Positions 10,434 to 19,268 of a stretch of DNA of 64,000 bases are shown here, piece by piece; position 1 is the stretch's first letter; every line of letters begins with the position of its first letter. The notes beneath the pieces were generated by a model. The model was not told the origin of the DNA. It ran no database searches and saw only the letters and a program-made list of their open reading frames with translations. Where the stretch lies: contig NZ_CP117425.1 in assembly GCF_030687295.1 (NCBI RefSeq), forward strand, positions 4,592,001-4,656,000. Reading direction: 5' to 3'. This stretch comes from Pseudomonas beijingensis (GTDB taxonomy: Bacteria; Pseudomonadota; Gammaproteobacteria; Pseudomonadales; Pseudomonadaceae). The translations under genes and the position numbers were made by a program.

Positions 10434-11486
10434 TCATTTGCTCAGTTCGGCGCCGGTGGACGTGGTGGCGCGCACGCCGCCTTGCCCCGCCAGGATCAGG
10501 TTGCCGTTGCCTGCCGCCGTGACGGCCGCCACGGAGATTCGGTCCGGGCGGTTGAACACGCTGAAACTTTCGCCATCGTCGGTACTGCGCACCACGCTGC
10601 CGCCGTTGCCGACAATCACGATGGAACCGTCCGCCAACAGCGTGGCGCCTGACAGGCCGAATTCCAGGGTGCCCCGGGCGGCCTTGAGCACGACCTGCTC
10701 CCAGGTGCCGCCAAAATCGGTGGAACGATACAGGTTGCCGCGCAAGCCGTAGGCCAGCAGCGTCGAAGGCTGGGCAGTACCGATGACCCCGAACAGCGAG
10801 CCTTCATACGGGCCTTCGACCTTCTCCCAGGTCTGGCCCCAGTCGGCAGAGCGGAACATGCTGCCGGCCTCGCCGACAATGAACAGCCCGGCGTCTTTCA
10901 CGGCGGCTATCGCATTGAGGTGGAACTGGTCTTCGTTATCAAGGCGATCGCTGGCGTCTTCCCAGTGCTTGCCGCCGTCGGTGGTCTCGTACAGCGCACC
11001 GTACGCCCCCACGGCAAAACCACTGCTGGCGTCCTTGAACCAGACATCCAACAACGGTGCTTCACGGGTGAGGTCTTCGAATTGCTTGGTCCAGGTGCTG
11101 CCACCGTCGTCGCTGGCGAGGACCTGCGCGTCATGCCCCACGGCCCAGCCGTGCTTGTCGTCGACGAAAAAGACCGCCGTGAGCAGTTGTCGGGTCGGAC
11201 CTTGGCCTGGGTCCAGGACGTGCCTTGATCGTCGGAATAGACAATGTGCCCACGATCACCGACCGCCACCAGGCGCTGGCCGGCATGGACCACATCGAGC
11301 ATCAGGTTTTGCTGGCCTTGGCCGATTCAACGGAATAGATGACATCGGACGTCGACGCCGCGACCGCCATCACCGGTGCCGACAAAGCGCAGAGCCCAGC
11401 AGCGAGAGCGCCGAAGCCGCCAGCAACGCGATTCTGCGCAGCATCGGCGGCCGGCAGCGGCCCACAGCCGTGACAGGCTCATTCAT
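10434..11486 (-). pseudogene. YCF48/BNR-repeat protein, broken by three single-base deletions
   Basis: The gene encodes a secreted beta-propeller of the YCF48/HCF136 type (WD40/YVTN/BNR-like repeats such as SDDQGTSWTQ, SDDGGSTWT, TTDGGKHWED and STDFGGTWEQ), usually partner of the adjacent RND transporter. Translation begins at MNEPVTAV with a signal peptide. It then needs three frame repairs: one T missing at T3 (plus-strand A-run 11384-11386), one A missing at A4 (11307-11310) and one C missing at CC (11197-11198). Each one-base repair restores the expected protein: ALLSAPVMAV, AKASKNLMLDV and AKVPTRQLLTAVFF. Three homopolymer deletions within 190 bp, with otherwise well preserved codons, suggest sequence error or very recent decay. 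The last 235 codons are open. Confidence 0.8.
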
Positions 11487-11891
11487 AGACCTTTCCCCCA
11501 TTATTATTGTTATGGCTTGGTACGTTGCCAGTCCTGGAGCATAGTCCTGAAACCTGCAATCTAGAGCCACTTCGGAAGCTGACCTATCCTATCGGGCTTT
11601 CGAAAGGTCTGACAATCGACGCCGCGTTATCTTTTGTTAACCACGGGGGTTGGCGCTGGGGGTGAATGGCGGGGTATTCGGTAGGGTGATGACGAGGACA
11701 CCTGCCTCCAGCACAAGACAGCCATTACAACGACCGCCTATATGGCTAATTCAAAATCAATATAAAACCCTGTTATTTCTGACAGTAGCCCTCTTTCCTT
11801 TCCTAATCGACACTCGCCACACCGCGCAGTGACCTCCGACAGATAAACCATTCGCAATATTAAATCAACAATCGCACGAGGAGCGAATATC
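11487..11891. other. 405-bp gene-free region upstream of the YCF48/RND operon
   Basis: No convincing coding frame is present. It separates two divergent units and should hold the promoters for the minus-strand YCF48-RND operon and the plus-strand AT-rich gene. The half nearest the latter (about 11,740-11,890) is clearly richer in A and T than surrounding DNA. Confidence 0.5.
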
Positions 11892-12098
11892 ATGACAACC
11901 ACTAAAAATATTAATAACGAAAAAAGCTTCGACGTAGAACCCTACAACACCTACATCATGGATACCCCTACCGTAAGAAAGCTGCTGGAAGGCACAGGGC
12001 ACTCATGGGACATGAATCTGCCATCATTCATTTTCACCAATAAAATACAGGGGTGCCACCTTTATAAATTACAAAGTAATGGGGAGTATCGGACATAG
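11892..12098 (+). CDS. AT-rich orphan protein, N-terminal part (frame changes at 12081-12084)
   Basis: ATG 11892 has a strong GAGGAG ribosome site eight bases upstream, so it is a real start. The product is 68 residues, hydrophilic, with no signal peptide or recognised motif. The frame stops just after a GGGG run at 12081-12084. If one G is removed, the frame continues without a stop into the next open frame (12079-12324), giving one 143-residue protein passing through YKLQSNGSIGHSNKYSASV. I think that is the real gene, either frameshifted or mis-sequenced. Base composition and codon use (AAA, AAT, ATA) are far more AT-rich than all neighbours, pointing to horizontal acquisition. Function unknown; a small immunity or effector protein is only a guess. 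Confidence 0.55.
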   Translation: MTTTKNINNEKSFDVEPYNTYIMDTPTVRKLLEGTGHSWDMNLPSFIFTNKIQGCHLYKLQSNGEYRT

Positions 12099-12324
12099 CA
12101 ATAAATATTCCGCCAGCGTTACCTTCCATGATGACCTTAGATTCTTAAGTACCGAATTTATTAAAGAAACAGATGATCCAGCACCAGAAAAAGAAGAAGC
12201 CTTGGTCAATGCCCTCAGCCTGAACATTCTACTTGCCAGGAACTATACAACGAGTGAAAGTTTCTACGCACTGGCCATTCTTGGCTCTGGAAAAGAACTT
12301 AACTTTTCTAAAATAAGCATTTAA
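12079..12324 (+). CDS. AT-rich orphan protein, C-terminal part of the same split gene
   Basis: This 81-codon frame starts at an ATG with no ribosome site and overlaps the end of the preceding frame by 20 bases. It is therefore better read as the continuation of the 11892 gene after a one-base insertion in G4 at 12081-12084. The product (SASVTFHDDLRFLSTEF, then an acidic stretch and a Leu-rich helix) has no recognised family. It shares the unusually AT-rich composition of its first half. Confidence 0.45.
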   Translation: MGSIGHSNKYSASVTFHDDLRFLSTEFIKETDDPAPEKEEALVNALSLNILLARNYTTSESFYALAILGSGKELNFSKISI

Positions 12325-12638
12325 CCGAATCACTCATGAGCCACGCCGATAAAGTCGATAAACCTCAGCGTATTCGCAACCTGGCTTTTATCTCTCAACA
12401 ATTGATCTTTTTTGTACAAACCCTGAGTACACACTCCCTTTCACCATTGAACCGGACCGGGCGTTCGGGGGATTTTTCTGTAGGCGGTGGCGGGTCTGAC
12501 GCCATCGCGAGCAAGCTCGCTCCCACAGGGGATCCAGGCTGATCACAAAATATGCGTTCACTGAAGATCTACTGTGGGAGCGAGCTTGCTCGCGATGAAG
12601 GCACCGCGGTCCGCCAGGCAGACCGCGCGCCTTCAAGG
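12325..12638. repeat. Gene-free region with REP pair (12501-12600)
   Basis: CATCGCGAGCAAGCTCGCTC near 12503-12522 faces GTGGGAGCGAGCTTGCTCGC near 12574-12593. The remaining bases between the AT-rich gene and pepN show no coding potential. Apparent ORFs here are made of REP sequence. Confidence 0.75.
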
Positions 12639-15297
12639 TCACGCCAGGCTCTTGCTCACCACCTCGAACACATCGGCGGACAGCCCGCCGGACGCCAGGA
12701 TGCGTTCCAGTTCGGCTTTCATCAGCGCCTGGCGGGCGCTGTCGTATTTGCGCCAGCGGGTCAGCGGGGCCAGTTGCCGGGAAGCGATCTGCGGGTTGAA
12801 GCCATTGAGCTGGATGACCAAGTCCGCCAGGAAGCGATAACCCGAACCGTCGGCCGCGTGGAAGTTGATCAGGTTCTGCCCGGCAAATGCCCCCACCAGC
12901 GCCCGCACTTTGTTCGGGTTCTTGATATTGAACGCCGGGTGCTCCATCAGCGCCTTGACCCGCGCCAGGCCGCCCGGCAACGGGCTGCCGGCCTGGACAC
13001 TGAACCATTGGTCCATGACCAGCGGGTTGCCCTTGAAGTTTTCCGCGAACACTTCCAGGGCCTTGGCCTTTTCGGTCTCGAACGGCGAGTTGACCAGCAC
13101 TGCCAGTGCGGTCAGGCGCTCGGTCATGTTGTCGGCGGTGTCGAACTGCTCCAGGGTCGCACTCACCACTTGAGGCTTGCCGGTGAGCATCAGGTACGAC
13201 AGCGCGATGTTCTGCAACGCGCGACGGGCGAAATGCTCGGCCTCAGCCACGTATGGCGTTTTCTTCGACAGATCGCGGTTGGCGGCATAGCGCAGCCACA
13301 GGGCTTCGAACAGGTTCTCGGCCAACTGCTGGCGGGCGAACTCACGGGCGGTGTGGATCGCCTCGACGTCGGCCACTTCGCTGATTTTCCGTCAGGTAGG
13401 CTTCGCTAGGCAGCGAGAGCATTTCCGCGACCATGGCCTGGTCCAGGGATTCGTCCGACAGCACGCTGCGCAGCGCACTGACCAGGCGCGGATCCAGCGT
13501 CAGGCTGGCGCCCTGCTGATGCTGGGCGATCAGTTCCTGCAACACCTGCACCGACAATTGCTGGCCGGCATCCCAGCGGTTGAAGCCGTCGCTGTCGTGT
13601 TGCATCAGGAACATCAACTGGTCGCGGTTGTACGGGAAGCTCAGTTTCACCGGTGCCGAGAAACCACGCAGCAACGAAGGCAGGGGTTGTTCGGCGATGT
13701 CGACGAAGGTGAAGGTCTGCTCGGCCTCGGTCACCGAGATCACCCGGGACGTGCCGTTTGCCGCCGTTTCACCGGCCAGGCGCAACGGGATCTCGGCGCC
13801 CTGGCTGTCCAGCAGGCCCAGTTCCACGGGAATCACGAACGGCAGCTTTTCCATCTTGTCCGGGGTCGGCGGGCAGCTTTGGCGGAAGGTCAGGCTGTAG
13901 GTCTTGGCGGCGGCGTCGTAAGACTCGCTCACCGCCAGCCGTGGCGTACCGGCCTGGCTGTACCAACGCTTGAACTGGGCCAGATCGACGCCGTTGGCAT
14001 CTTCCATGGCCTTGATGAAATCGTCGCAGGTCACGGCCTGGCCGTCGTGGCGCTCGAAGTACAGGTCACTGCCCTTGCGGAAACCCTCAGGCCCCAGCAG
14101 GGTGTGGATCATACCGACCACTTCCGAACCCTTTTCGTACACGGTCAGGGTGTAGAAGTTGGAGATCTCGATAAAACTGTCCGGACGCACCGGGTGGGCC
14201 ATGGGGCCGGCGTCTTCGGCGAACTGGTGGGTGCGCAGGTACGCCACGTCCTGGATGCGCTTGACGGTGGCGGAGTTCATGTCGGCCGAGAACCCGGCGT
14301 CGCGGAACACCGTGAAACCTTCCTTGAGCGACAGTTGGAACCAGTCGCGGCAGGTCACGCGGTTGCCCGACCAGTTGTGGAAGTATTCGTGAGCGACGAT
14401 CGCCTCGACCCGCTGGTGCGCGGCATCGGTGGCGGTTTCGGCGCGGGCCAGCACGGCGCTGGAGTTGAAGATATTGAGGCCCTTGTTCTCCATGGCGCCC
14501 ATGTTGAAGTCGTTGACCGCGACAATCATGAAGATGTCCAGGTCGTACTCGCGCCCGTACACCTCCTCGTCCCAGCGCATCGACTTCTTCAGGCTGGTCA
14601 TGGCGTGCTGGCATTTGTCGATGTTTTCCGGCTCGACATAGATGCGCAGCGCCACATTACGCCCGGTCATGGTGGTGAAGGTGTCTTCGACGCACCACAG
14701 GTCACCGGCCACCAGGGCAAACAGGTAGGCCGGCTTCTTGAACGGGTCTTCCCAGGTCGCCCAGTGCCGGCCGTCTTCGCCGGGACCGCTGGCGATCGGG
14801 TTGCCGTTGGACAGCAGCACCGGATAGCTGTGCTGCTCGGCCACCACGGTGGTGGTGAACTTGCTCATCACATCCGGGCGGTCGAGGTAATAGGTAATCT
14901 TGCGGAACCCTTCAGCCTCGCACTGGGTGCAGAACATGCTGCCGGATTTGTACAGGCCTTCCAGGGCGGTGTTGGTTTCCGGGTGGATCCTGACGGTGGT
15001 GTCGACCGTGAAGGCCTGGGCCTTGGGGTGCACGGTCAGGTGGCTGTCGTCCAACTGGTATTCGCCCTGCCCCAGGTCGGCGTCGTCGAGCTTGAGCGAG
15101 ACCAGCTCCAGGTGCTGGCCATCGAGCACCAATGGCGGCAGCCCGGCGCCGCGCTCGGGGTTGCGGCGCATCACCAGTTGCGCATGGACCAGGCTGTGGT
15201 CCTCGAACAACTCGAAGGTCAGGTGTGTTTCGTCGATCAGGTACTCGGGGGCCTGATAGTCCTTGAGGTAAATCATCTTCGGTTGTTCGGTGCGCAT
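12639..15297 (-). pseudogene. pepN: Aminopeptidase N, frameshifted near residue 637
   Basis: Zinc-dependent M1 aminopeptidase, cytoplasmic, removing N-terminal residues from peptides. Start MRTEQPKMIYLKDYQAPEYL; exopeptidase signature GAMENKGLNIF and zinc site HEYFHNW followed by the downstream Glu in LKEGFTVFRD are all intact. The frame is lost at SEAYLTE. An A4 run (plus-strand TTTT 13385-13388) must lose one base to continue as EISEVADVEAIHTAREFA, which is the remaining 245-codon C-terminal domain ending FEVVSKSLA. With that repair the length is about 885 residues, normal for PepN. The break removes the C-terminal ARM-like domain, not the active site. A single homopolymer indel in such a well-kept gene may be a sequencing error. 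It follows DUF2797 by 13 bp, so co-transcription is likely. Confidence 0.88.
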
Positions 15298-15310
15298 GGG
15301 TCGAATCCTT

Positions 15311-16141
15311 CTACTGATGCACGGCGAGCTGGTAGGCCGTGTATTTACGAATGTTGATCACGCCAGTGTCGAAAATCAGGTATTGGCCCTTGATCCCCAG
15401 TAGCGTGCCTTCGGCAATCGGGTTCTTATCCAGGTTGAAGCTGACGATCTTGGTCGGATACTGCTCCACCGGGTAACGGATCTCGATGGGCTCGACGTCC
15501 GCTATGGTCTGGATCGCTTGCAGGCCGAATCGTTCCTGCAAGCCCTGCAATCCCTGGGCGCAGCTTTCGAACAGCGCGTCGCGAATTGCCGGCAGGTCCA
15601 CCGCCGCGGCGTCGCCCTTGAGCAAGGCACGCCAATTGGTCTTGTCCGCCACCTGGCTGCGGAACAGGTCTTCGACAAACCCTGACTGCTGACGGGTGGC
15701 GACCCGCAGGATGGGCAGCGCCTGGCTGGCACCCTGGTCCAGCCAGCGGGTCGGCAATTGCGTGGCGCGGGTGATGCCGACTTTCACGCCCGAGGAGTTG
15801 GCCAGGTAGACCACATGATCGGTCATGCAGAATTGCTCACCCCAGGCCGGGTCACGGCAAGTGCCTGCGTCGAAATGGCAACGCTCGGGGCTCATGATGC
15901 ACAGGTCGCACTGGGCCAGCTTGGTCATGCACGGGTAGCAATAACCCTGGCTGAAACTGGTCTTGGTCCGGCGTCCGCAATGGGTGCAGTGGATCGCACC
16001 GAGAAACTCCAGGCGAATCGTACTGCCAATCAATGGGTTGACCGGCACCTCGACCTCGTCCAGGCGGAAGGCGTATTGAACGGTCGGCCCGTCAAGGCGC
16101 GCCGACATCTTGCTGATTGCACCGCGGCCAATCTCGATCAA
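15311..16141 (-). CDS. DUF2797 zinc-ribbon-like protein
   Basis: This 276-residue protein is read from TTG 16141, whose bases overlap the stop of the preceding DUF1315 gene (TTGA), so translation is coupled. That start gives MIEIGRGAISKMSARLDG, the N-terminus I recall for this family. It contains two Cys pairs, CTHC...CYPC and CDLC with further Cys/His residues (residues about 50-105), likely a metal-binding ribbon, then a GIY-YIG-like core (VVYLANSSGVKVGITR, about 115-130) with LDQGASQALPI. Biochemical role unknown. Its place between pepN and DUF1315 is conserved in Pseudomonas. Confidence 0.85.
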   Translation of the reverse strand: MIEIGRGAISKMSARLDGPTVQYAFRLDEVEVPVNPLIGSTIRLEFLGAIHCTHCGRRTKTSFSQGYCYPCMTKLAQCDLCIMSPERCHFDAGTCRDPAWGEQFCMTDHVVYLANSSGVKVGITRATQLPTRWLDQGASQALPILRVATRQQSGFVEDLFRSQVADKTNWRALLKGDAAAVDLPAIRDALFESCAQGLQGLQERFGLQAIQTIADVEPIEIRYPVEQYPTKIVSFNLDKNPIAEGTLLGIKGQYLIFDTGVINIRKYTAYQLAVHQ

Positions 16142-16398
16142 TGGATGGCGTCCGACTTGAACAGGATATTCGGCACTTCGGTGGACTTCGACTGGCATTC
16201 CTGCGGGCCCATGTAGCCGGTGCGCTCGTCTTCGGGCAGGTTCTGGATTTCCCAGGCGATCATCGCCTGCAGGGACAGCTCGCGCTGCTCGGCGGTGAGC
16301 TTGTTACCATCGGCCCATTTACCGATTTCCACCGCCAGTTTCAGGCTCTGGTAGATGTCGGGGGTGATGTTCTTGATCATTTCTGCAAAAGACGACAT
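16138..16398 (-). CDS. DUF1315 (YeaC-type) small protein
   Basis: An 86-residue protein starting MSSFAEMIKNITPDIYQSLK, with the family features KWADG, LTAEQRELSLQAMIAWE and a C-terminal Gly-Tyr segment (ERTGYMG). It is cytoplasmic, function unknown. Its stop overlaps the TTG start of DUF2797, the usual arrangement in gamma-proteobacteria. A longer in-frame extension to 16464 lacks a ribosome site and is not used. Confidence 0.85.
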   Translation of the reverse strand: MSSFAEMIKNITPDIYQSLKLAVEIGKWADGNKLTAEQRELSLQAMIAWEIQNLPEDERTGYMGPQECQSKSTEVPNILFKSDAIH

Positions 16399-16471
16399 GT
16401 TAAGCAATCTCCAATAATGTCGTGGGTTTCCAAGGCAAGGCACGACTGACCGCCGTGTGGCCACCCACTAT

Positions 16472-17395
16472 TTAGAACTCTCTGGACAGCTTGACCTGGG
16501 CCAGCTCTTTTTCCAGGGAGCGCCTGAATATCTGTGGCGCGGCAAAGGTGTACACGGCAAACCCCAGCCATAGCCAATCAATCACCTGGGCCACCTGCGG
16601 ATAGCCCTGGGCCGTCAGGGTGATAACCACTACCCGATAGACCACGAACATGAGCAACAGCACCACGATGGCGCGACTGGCGCTGCGCTCGCTCATCCAA
16701 CTGTTGAATCGCCACCATGCTCCTAAAAACAGACTGCTGCGGGCCTTGACGGCAGTCAGCAAGTGCAGCGCGGCGCGGTCATTGGCGTTTTCCTGCAAGG
16801 CCCAGATGGCGTGCTCACGCGCGCCCTCGACGTCACCTTCGCGCAACAACAGATGTCCAAGCACCACCACGGCCCCGGTATGCCCCGGTTCGGACTGCAA
16901 GGCCTGGCGGGCAAACTGATGCGCCTGCCCCCAGTCGCCGCTGGCACGATAAAACTGGGCCATGGCCACCAGGTTGGACGCATCGTCGGGGCCCAGCTCC
17001 AGGGCTTTTTCCAACGGCTCGCGGCTTTGCTCCTGGCGGCCGGTCAATTGGTACAGATCGGCCAGCGTGCGGTAATTGACCGGATTGAGCGGTTCCATGT
17101 CCAGCAATTGGGTCAAGTGTTCCTGGGCCAGTTTGAACTTGCGCAGGGCAATGGCAACCTGGGCGGCAGCGTAATGGGCAATCGGCAATTGTGCATCGGC
17201 CACCAGCGCCAACTGCACCTCGCGCCTGGCGGCATGCACACGGCGCATATTGATCAGGCAGACCGCCAGCAACGCATGGGCTTCGGCCGAACCCGGATCG
17301 CTCGCCAGCAATTGGCGCAGCGCGTCGATGGCACCGTCGTAATGGTCGGCTTGCAAGCGTTGATACGCCAGTTGCAGCAGATAATCGGTATTCAT
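16472..17395 (-). CDS. TPR-repeat protein with C-terminal membrane anchor (trio member 3)
   Basis: A 307-residue protein starting MNTDYLLQLAYQRL; the ATG overlaps the stop of the upstream gene (TGATG). Residues about 1-210 are a run of tetratricopeptide repeats (AIDALRQLLASDPGSAEAHALLA, then NPVNYRTLADLYQLTG and GHTGAVVVLGHLLLREGDV). Residues about 240-290 hold two hydrophobic helices around AIVVLLLMFVVYRVVVI and VIDWLWLGFAVYTFAAP. The TPR part is N-terminal with no signal peptide, so it probably faces the cytoplasm, next to the AAA+ partner. I infer a scaffold role. No described family name came to mind. Confidence 0.75.
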   Translation of the reverse strand: MNTDYLLQLAYQRLQADHYDGAIDALRQLLASDPGSAEAHALLAVCLINMRRVHAARREVQLALVADAQLPIAHYAAAQVAIALRKFKLAQEHLTQLLDMEPLNPVNYRTLADLYQLTGRQEQSREPLEKALELGPDDASNLVAMAQFYRASGDWGQAHQFARQALQSEPGHTGAVVVLGHLLLREGDVEGAREHAIWALQENANDRAALHLLTAVKARSSLFLGAWWRFNSWMSERSASRAIVVLLLMFVVYRVVVITLTAQGYPQVAQVIDWLWLGFAVYTFAAPQIFRRSLEKELAQVKLSREF

Positions 17396-17880
17396 CAGCT
17401 CACCACCAGATACCAGAGAGTGGCAGGCACCCACTTGATGACCATGCCCTTGAGCACAAACGCGCCAACCAGCACGACAGGCAAGCCAAAGCGGTTCAGC
17501 ACGCCACCGTAGTACTGGTAGATCTCGATGGTCGCGTTTTGCTGCATGAACAGCAGGTAGCCGATGGCAAGTTTCCACACCACCAGGGTCAACAAGGCGT
17601 ATTGGATCTGTGCCTGGCTCTGGATGTAACCGGCGCCCACCAGTTGCAATAGCACCGCGCCGATGACCAGGCTGCCCACCAGGCAAAGGCCGGCCAGCAG
17701 CCACTCACGTACGCGGGTCGGGCTGCCCACCGCGATGGCGTTGAAGACAAACCACGGCAAGCCAAGCCAGGCGCCCCCCAGCATCAGCCCCAGCAACGGC
17801 CAAAAAGGCGAGACGGCCCACTTGGCCAGGGCGCCGGGACGCGGTTCGTCTTCAATGCGATAACCACCGTACTGCGCCAT
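17395..17880 (-). CDS. Four-TM inner-membrane protein (trio member 2)
   Basis: A 161-residue protein. ATG 17880 overlaps the stop of the ATPase gene (ATGA); a TTG three bases earlier is less likely. After a hydrophilic N-terminus (YGGYRIEDEPRPGALAKW) there are about four hydrophobic helices: LLGLMLGGAWLGLPWFVFNA, LLAGLCLVGSLVIGAVLLQL, YALLTLVVWKLAIGYLLF and LPVVLVGAFVLKGMVIKW. A polar segment MQQNATIEIYQYYGG lies between the last two. No catalytic motif is visible. Its overlaps with an AAA+ ATPase upstream and a membrane-anchored TPR protein downstream imply that the three are made together and may form one complex. Confidence 0.7.
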   Translation of the reverse strand: MAQYGGYRIEDEPRPGALAKWAVSPFWPLLGLMLGGAWLGLPWFVFNAIAVGSPTRVREWLLAGLCLVGSLVIGAVLLQLVGAGYIQSQAQIQYALLTLVVWKLAIGYLLFMQQNATIEIYQYYGGVLNRFGLPVVLVGAFVLKGMVIKWVPATLWYLVVS

Positions 17881-19229
17881 CAACGACCCTTCCCATGTTT
17901 GTCGAGGAAGGCCAGCACCTCGTCGTACTGGTTGCCTTCATTGGCATAACGCGCGTAATTGCGCGCCGTGGTCAGCCATTCCAGGGTGGTTGCCCGCACT
18001 TCCTTGAGGGCGTGCTTGAAATGCCGATCGCAGATCGGTTGTTCGCTCGCGTCGCTGATGGACTCTTCGATCGCTTCGTCAGCGGCGGTTTCCACCAGCT
18101 CACCCAGGTCCGCGCCGGAAAAGCCCGACGTGTTTTTCGCCAGGAAGGCAAAGTCGATATCCTCGGCCATCGGACGGCCTGCCATCATCAACTTGAGCAT
18201 GGCTTCCCGGGCCGGCCGGTCGGGCGGCGGCACGAACAACACCCGGTCGAAACGCCCCGGGCGCCTGAAAGCCGAGTCCACCGACCAAGGCACGTTGGTT
18301 GCCGCGAGGATCAGTACGCCGTGGTTGTCCTTGGTAAAACCGTCCATCTCGGACAAAAACTGGCTGACCAGCTTCGAAGACGTCGAATCCCGGGTATTGG
18401 AACGTTTGCCACCCAAGGCCTCGACTTCATCGAAAAACATCACTGCCGGAGCCTGGGCACGAGCCTGCTCGAACAGCGCGTGCAACTTGCGTTCGGATTC
18501 GCCGATGTACATGTCCAGGACATCGGAAATAGCCACGTTGAAGAATGTCGCCTTGCACTCCCCGGCCGTGGCCCGGGCCAGCATGGTCTTGCCACATCCC
18601 GGAGGCCCATAGAGCAACACGCCGCCACCGACCCGCTTGCGAAAGCGCTGGAACAGGCCGGGCTTCTGGTAAGGCAGGATGATTTTCTTGTGAATGGTTT
18701 TCTTCAGCTCGTCCAGGCCGCCAATGTCATCGAAGGACAGGACTTCCTTTTCCGGCACCAACAGGCGACGGACCTCGGTCTGGTCGGTGTTGTCATTGGA
18801 GATCACGCGCAAGCGCGGACGCCCTTGTGCTGCGGAAAAGTCAGTCACGGATACGTTCAATCGACGCCATAGCGCCATGTCTTCAAGGGCCGGGTTGGCA
18901 TCCACCGCGGCGCGGTACTCCACCTGGGCCTCCTTCATCCGCTCCAGGGCCGCGAAGGCGCGCGCCCTGAGCATCCGCGCGGCAGGCTCGTCGCCTTCAA
19001 TCAGGCCAAGCGCCCGTTGCGCCTGGCCCGCGGCGATACATAACCCGGCAGCGGCCATTTTCAAGGCCTGGGCATCGCTCCATTGCTCAAGATCGGCAGG
19101 CAGCAACTCAAGCCCGCGCTCGTACTCGCCGCGCTCGACACTGGCGTTGAGCAACAGTGTCAGCAGCGCGACGTTACCGGGCGCAACAAGGAGCGCGGCC
19201 TCCAGTTGGTCGAACGTCGAATCATCCAT
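17880..19229 (-). CDS. TPR-AAA+ ATPase (trio member 1)
   Basis: A 449-residue cytoplasmic protein. Residues about 1-130 are degenerate TPR helices; the AAA+ module follows after FDDIGGLDELKK. Motifs: Walker A GPPGCGKTML (about 211-220), pore-loop-like YIGESERKLHALF, Walker B MFFDEVEAL (about 268-276), sensor 1 ATNVPW, arginine fingers FRRPGRFDR, and the SGADLGELVE C-domain. It resembles the classical AAA clade (FtsH/p97/spastin-like), without a protease domain or N-terminal TM. All ATPase residues are present, so it should be active as a hexameric unfoldase or remodelling enzyme. It sits 39 bp downstream of a metallophosphatase and overlaps the membrane gene. Substrate unknown; the paired TPR domains suggest protein recruitment. 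Confidence 0.8.
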   Translation of the reverse strand: MDDSTFDQLEAALLVAPGNVALLTLLLNASVERGEYERGLELLPADLEQWSDAQALKMAAAGLCIAAGQAQRALGLIEGDEPAARMLRARAFAALERMKEAQVEYRAAVDANPALEDMALWRRLNVSVTDFSAAQGRPRLRVISNDNTDQTEVRRLLVPEKEVLSFDDIGGLDELKKTIHKKIILPYQKPGLFQRFRKRVGGGVLLYGPPGCGKTMLARATAGECKATFFNVAISDVLDMYIGESERKLHALFEQARAQAPAVMFFDEVEALGGKRSNTRDSTSSKLVSQFLSEMDGFTKDNHGVLILAATNVPWSVDSAFRRPGRFDRVLFVPPPDRPAREAMLKLMMAGRPMAEDIDFAFLAKNTSGFSGADLGELVETAADEAIEESISDASEQPICDRHFKHALKEVRATTLEWLTTARNYARYANEGNQYDEVLAFLDKHGKGR

Positions 19230-19268
19230 GGCACTTCCTCAAACAATGCGTTCGCGTGACAGACAGTC

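Noticed and set aside
13351..15357. 668-codon plus-strand frame opposite pepN
   Set aside because: Antisense shadow; pepN motifs HEYFHNW and GAMEN prove the other strand.
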